This document shows, in pieces, positions 8,261 through 10,029 of a stretch of DNA of 10,029 nt. Positions within the stretch are counted from its first letter, which is position 1; each line of letters starts with the position of its first letter. The stretch comes from Euperipatoides rowelli (Eukaryota > Onychophora > Udeonychophora > Euonychophora > Peripatopsidae). Below the pieces are notes generated by a model, which worked only from the letters and a program-made list of their open reading frames with translations, was not told the DNA's origin and did no database searches. Both the position numbers and the translations under genes were made by a program. The stretch lies in the NCBI GenBank assembly GCA_003024985.2, contig PXIH01S0023634.1. One strand, 5' to 3'.

Positions 8261-8618
8261 TTANTTTTCAGCCTGCTTGTTTCGAGTATTTTTTATAAAA
8301 ACCACCGAGTCACCGACTGCAAATAAAAAATAATAAATAAATTACTGATCTACATTTTGATTGGTCTGTAAAGGAAACTTCCCCTATTCTGGTCTGACAA
8401 TCAGTCAACCACTAATACTATTACTGGAATTCAAGCAAAATTTTTCTGACAAAATTCATCATAAGAAGGGTTAATATATAATTTGATACATATTGGCATA
8501 AAAGTCGAATTTTGATGTATTTATGGGCCGAATATAACAAATTGAATAATTAAACAAGCATTTTTTTTTTTACAAAAATACCCATAAATCAATGAAGTTG
8601 AAATAGTCATTCATATAC
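8261..8618 (-). repeat. Dispersed repeat, copy B (inverted partner of 3955-4308)
   Basis: The reverse complement aligns end to end with copy A, including the words CTATTTCAACTTCA, AAATGCTTGTTTAATTA, TTTGTTATATTCGG, CAGAAAAATTTTG, ATTCCAGTAATAGT, ACCAATCAAAATGTAGATCA and AGGCTGAAAA. Divergence is substantial, with many substitutions and several small indels such as an extra segment near 8395-8415, so the two copies are old. Homology fades abruptly at both ends in both copies, which defines a unit of about 355 bp. Confidence 0.88.
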
Positions 8619-9580
8619 TACTTCAAGCTTACACAAGGCTATAGGTAATGATGATTGAAAAGGAAAAGTCATTTTAAATAGTTTAAAAATAAATTATTCT
8701 AAAATATAAACTTCAAAATAATTGAAATTAGCAGTTGTGAAGTAAGCTTAAATGTTTTGCAAAAGCAAATAAAGTATATTTTGTTGGATTTCATGCCATA
8801 TGTTTAATACTTTTTATCCAATAATTCCTAATTTTAAGATCTTTAGAACGCAAGTGGAGATGCTTTTAATTATAATTATTATTGTATCAAGCATCTAATA
8901 AGCTATTTTTTTGAAGAATATTAAGCAATAAAGACTATAGGAACAAGAATGTTTATCATAGAATATTGAAGGTCAAACAAGATTTTCATTCAAGTACCGG
9001 TAACCAATTTTTTTAGTGACATCAATGACAGGTACGCAAAAAACTCCAGGATTGACGGTCATAAAATTGTCCAAATTAATTACTTTAAAATTAGAATAAC
9101 AACTAAATAGTCCATAATAGTGAATTTAAATTAATTTGTGTCATACTTTTTCTTAATTTGAATTTAAGTATCTAAAGTTTTTTTTTTTAAAAAAATTATT
9201 TGACTCTATCTGTCGTTACTTGACAAACAAATAGCTTACGGTACTATTAATGTGAGTTGATATGAACTTAACATTACCGGTACTCGTAAACATCAACCCA
9301 CACTTATCAATAACTTAAAATAAACCTATATACAATGATTTTGAATAAATTTGAATAAAATTATAACAGAAAAAAATCTCTTAATAAAAATTGACTTTTT
9401 ACTGACTTAAACCAGCAATGCTGGAGATAGAGTCGGTCATCATGATCGCTCGACCAAGCCACGAAGGGCATCTAAAGTTGTTGTTTTTTTGGGGGGGTGG
9501 GGGGCAATAACCACTTAATTTTTACAAAAAAATGTTTGTTCTTCATATGGCATTATTGTCAGAATATGGGTATGTAACAA
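8619..9580. other. No gene recognised; mostly AT-rich with one GC-richer patch
   Basis: No open frame with recognisable content. 9411-9477 is clearly GC-richer than its surroundings and is followed by a T-run and a G-run at 9484-9504. It may be a decayed exon or a foreign repeat fragment; I could not identify it. Words of ACCGGTA type occur near 8996 and 9276. Confidence 0.35.
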
Positions 9581-9584
9581 TTTT

Positions 9585-9656
9585 GAAGAAAGGGAATAAA
9601 ACATATTCAAATATGCCAGACAATAATAGACCATAGACCAGCAAGGTTGTTCCTGG
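9585..9656 (+). repeat. Short dispersed repeat, copy D (related to 4374-4440)
   Basis: TTCAAATATGCCAGACAATA and AGACCAGCAAGGTTGTTCCT match the minus strand of 4440-4374, with the best similarity over 9619-9655. CCAG at 9616-9619 and CTGG at 9653-9656 bracket the core as a weak hairpin. The right part is shared with the tandem duplication that follows. Confidence 0.65.
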
Positions 9657-9808
9657 TCCTAATCTTATATTTAATTTTATGGTCATATTCTGTTATCTGC
9701 CCACCAATATGGCTGACAATAGNCCAGCAAGGTTGTTCCTGGTCCTAATCTTATATTTAATTTTATGGTCATATTCTGTTATCTGCCCACCAATATGGCT
9801 GACAATAG
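9637..9808 (+). repeat. 86-bp tandem duplication, two copies
   Basis: Units 9637-9722 and 9723-9808 are identical at every resolved base. The only difference is an ambiguous base at 9723, the first base of the second unit. Each unit begins ACCAGCAAGGTTGTTCCTGG (n replaces the first base in unit 2) and ends GCTGACAATAG. It is far better preserved than anything else in the window, so it is either a recent duplication or an assembly error. Confidence 0.93.
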
Positions 9809-10016
9809 GAAGTTGAAATTATCTAGATCGGCGCTGAGCAAAATATTATTTCACCTCTAGATTATCCTAGGGCTCAGGGATACGGTAAGGTTAGGACTGT
9901 AAAGAAAATATTCTAAAATCGGCGAGAAAAAATACTAATTCCACACACTACTATGTTTTAGTTGTCGTGCGACTCCTAACATTAATTATGTTGGTGGGCA
10001 GATAACGGAATCTGAC
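9682..10016. repeat. Inverted repeat arms at the right end of the window
   Basis: The 26-base arm at 9682-9707, repeated at 9768-9793 by the tandem duplication, matches the reverse complement of 9991-10016 at 24 of 26 positions, with core TTATCTGCCCACCAA. The inner pair encloses 197 bases, giving a unit of about 249 bp from 9768 to 10016. No coding sequence lies inside. It could be a small foldback element, a MITE, or two opposed copies of a repeat whose rest lies beyond 10029. Confidence 0.7.
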
Positions 10017-10029
10017 TCTCTTTTTTTTT

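Noticed and set aside
3955-8618. Inverted pair considered as terminal repeats of one large intact transposon
   Set aside because: Only a LINE relic, part of a hAT relic and unrecognised AT-rich DNA lie between them, and the copies are strongly diverged. Independent insertion or old rearrangement is more likely, though not excluded.
1-10029. CRISPR array, bacterial operon or phage-defence locus
   Set aside because: No regularly spaced direct repeats and no bacterial-style gene packing. All recognisable coding relics belong to eukaryotic transposable elements.

Overview
This looks like a gene-poor, AT-rich stretch of a metazoan nuclear genome, most likely an invertebrate. I see no intact protein-coding gene, no operon-like layout and no ribosome-binding signals. 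What can be identified is a graveyard of decayed transposable elements on the minus strand: a hAT-type DNA transposon, a Ty1/copia LTR retrotransposon and the 3' end of a non-LTR retrotransposon. All carry stops, frameshifts and deletions. The animal assignment rests on this mix and on the style of the transposase (LSHGNADVERGFS-type C terminus, BED-like N terminus). I cannot name the species.

Layout: 184-1850 (-) holds the central and C-terminal part of a hAT-like transposase, read through several frames. 2534-3575 (-) holds a copia reverse transcriptase/RNase H relic ending in a purine tract. 3955-4308 (+) is copy A of a dispersed noncoding repeat, and copy B lies inverted at 8261-8618. 4440-4875 (-) holds the N-terminal part of a hAT-like transposase. 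It is probably the missing front of the 184-1850 relic, pushed apart by the copia fragment and repeat A. 4876-6387 has no recognisable gene. 6388-7060 (-) is the 5'-truncated 3' end of a jockey-like LINE with an AAATA-type tail. 7382-7455 is a tRNA-like segment, probably a SINE head or tRNA pseudogene. 8619-9580 is mostly unexplained. 9585-10016 is a cluster of short repeats: a segment also seen inverted at 4374-4440, an 86-bp tandem duplication, and inverted arms that fold the end of the window back on itself.

These parts do not form a functional system. They record successive insertions, and the order can be partly inferred: the hAT element is older than the copia fragment and repeat A that lie between its halves. 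The 86-bp tandem duplication, identical at every resolved base, is the most recent event or an assembly artefact. Single ambiguous bases (n) occur at 1668, 1790, 4373, 4411, 8264 and 9723.
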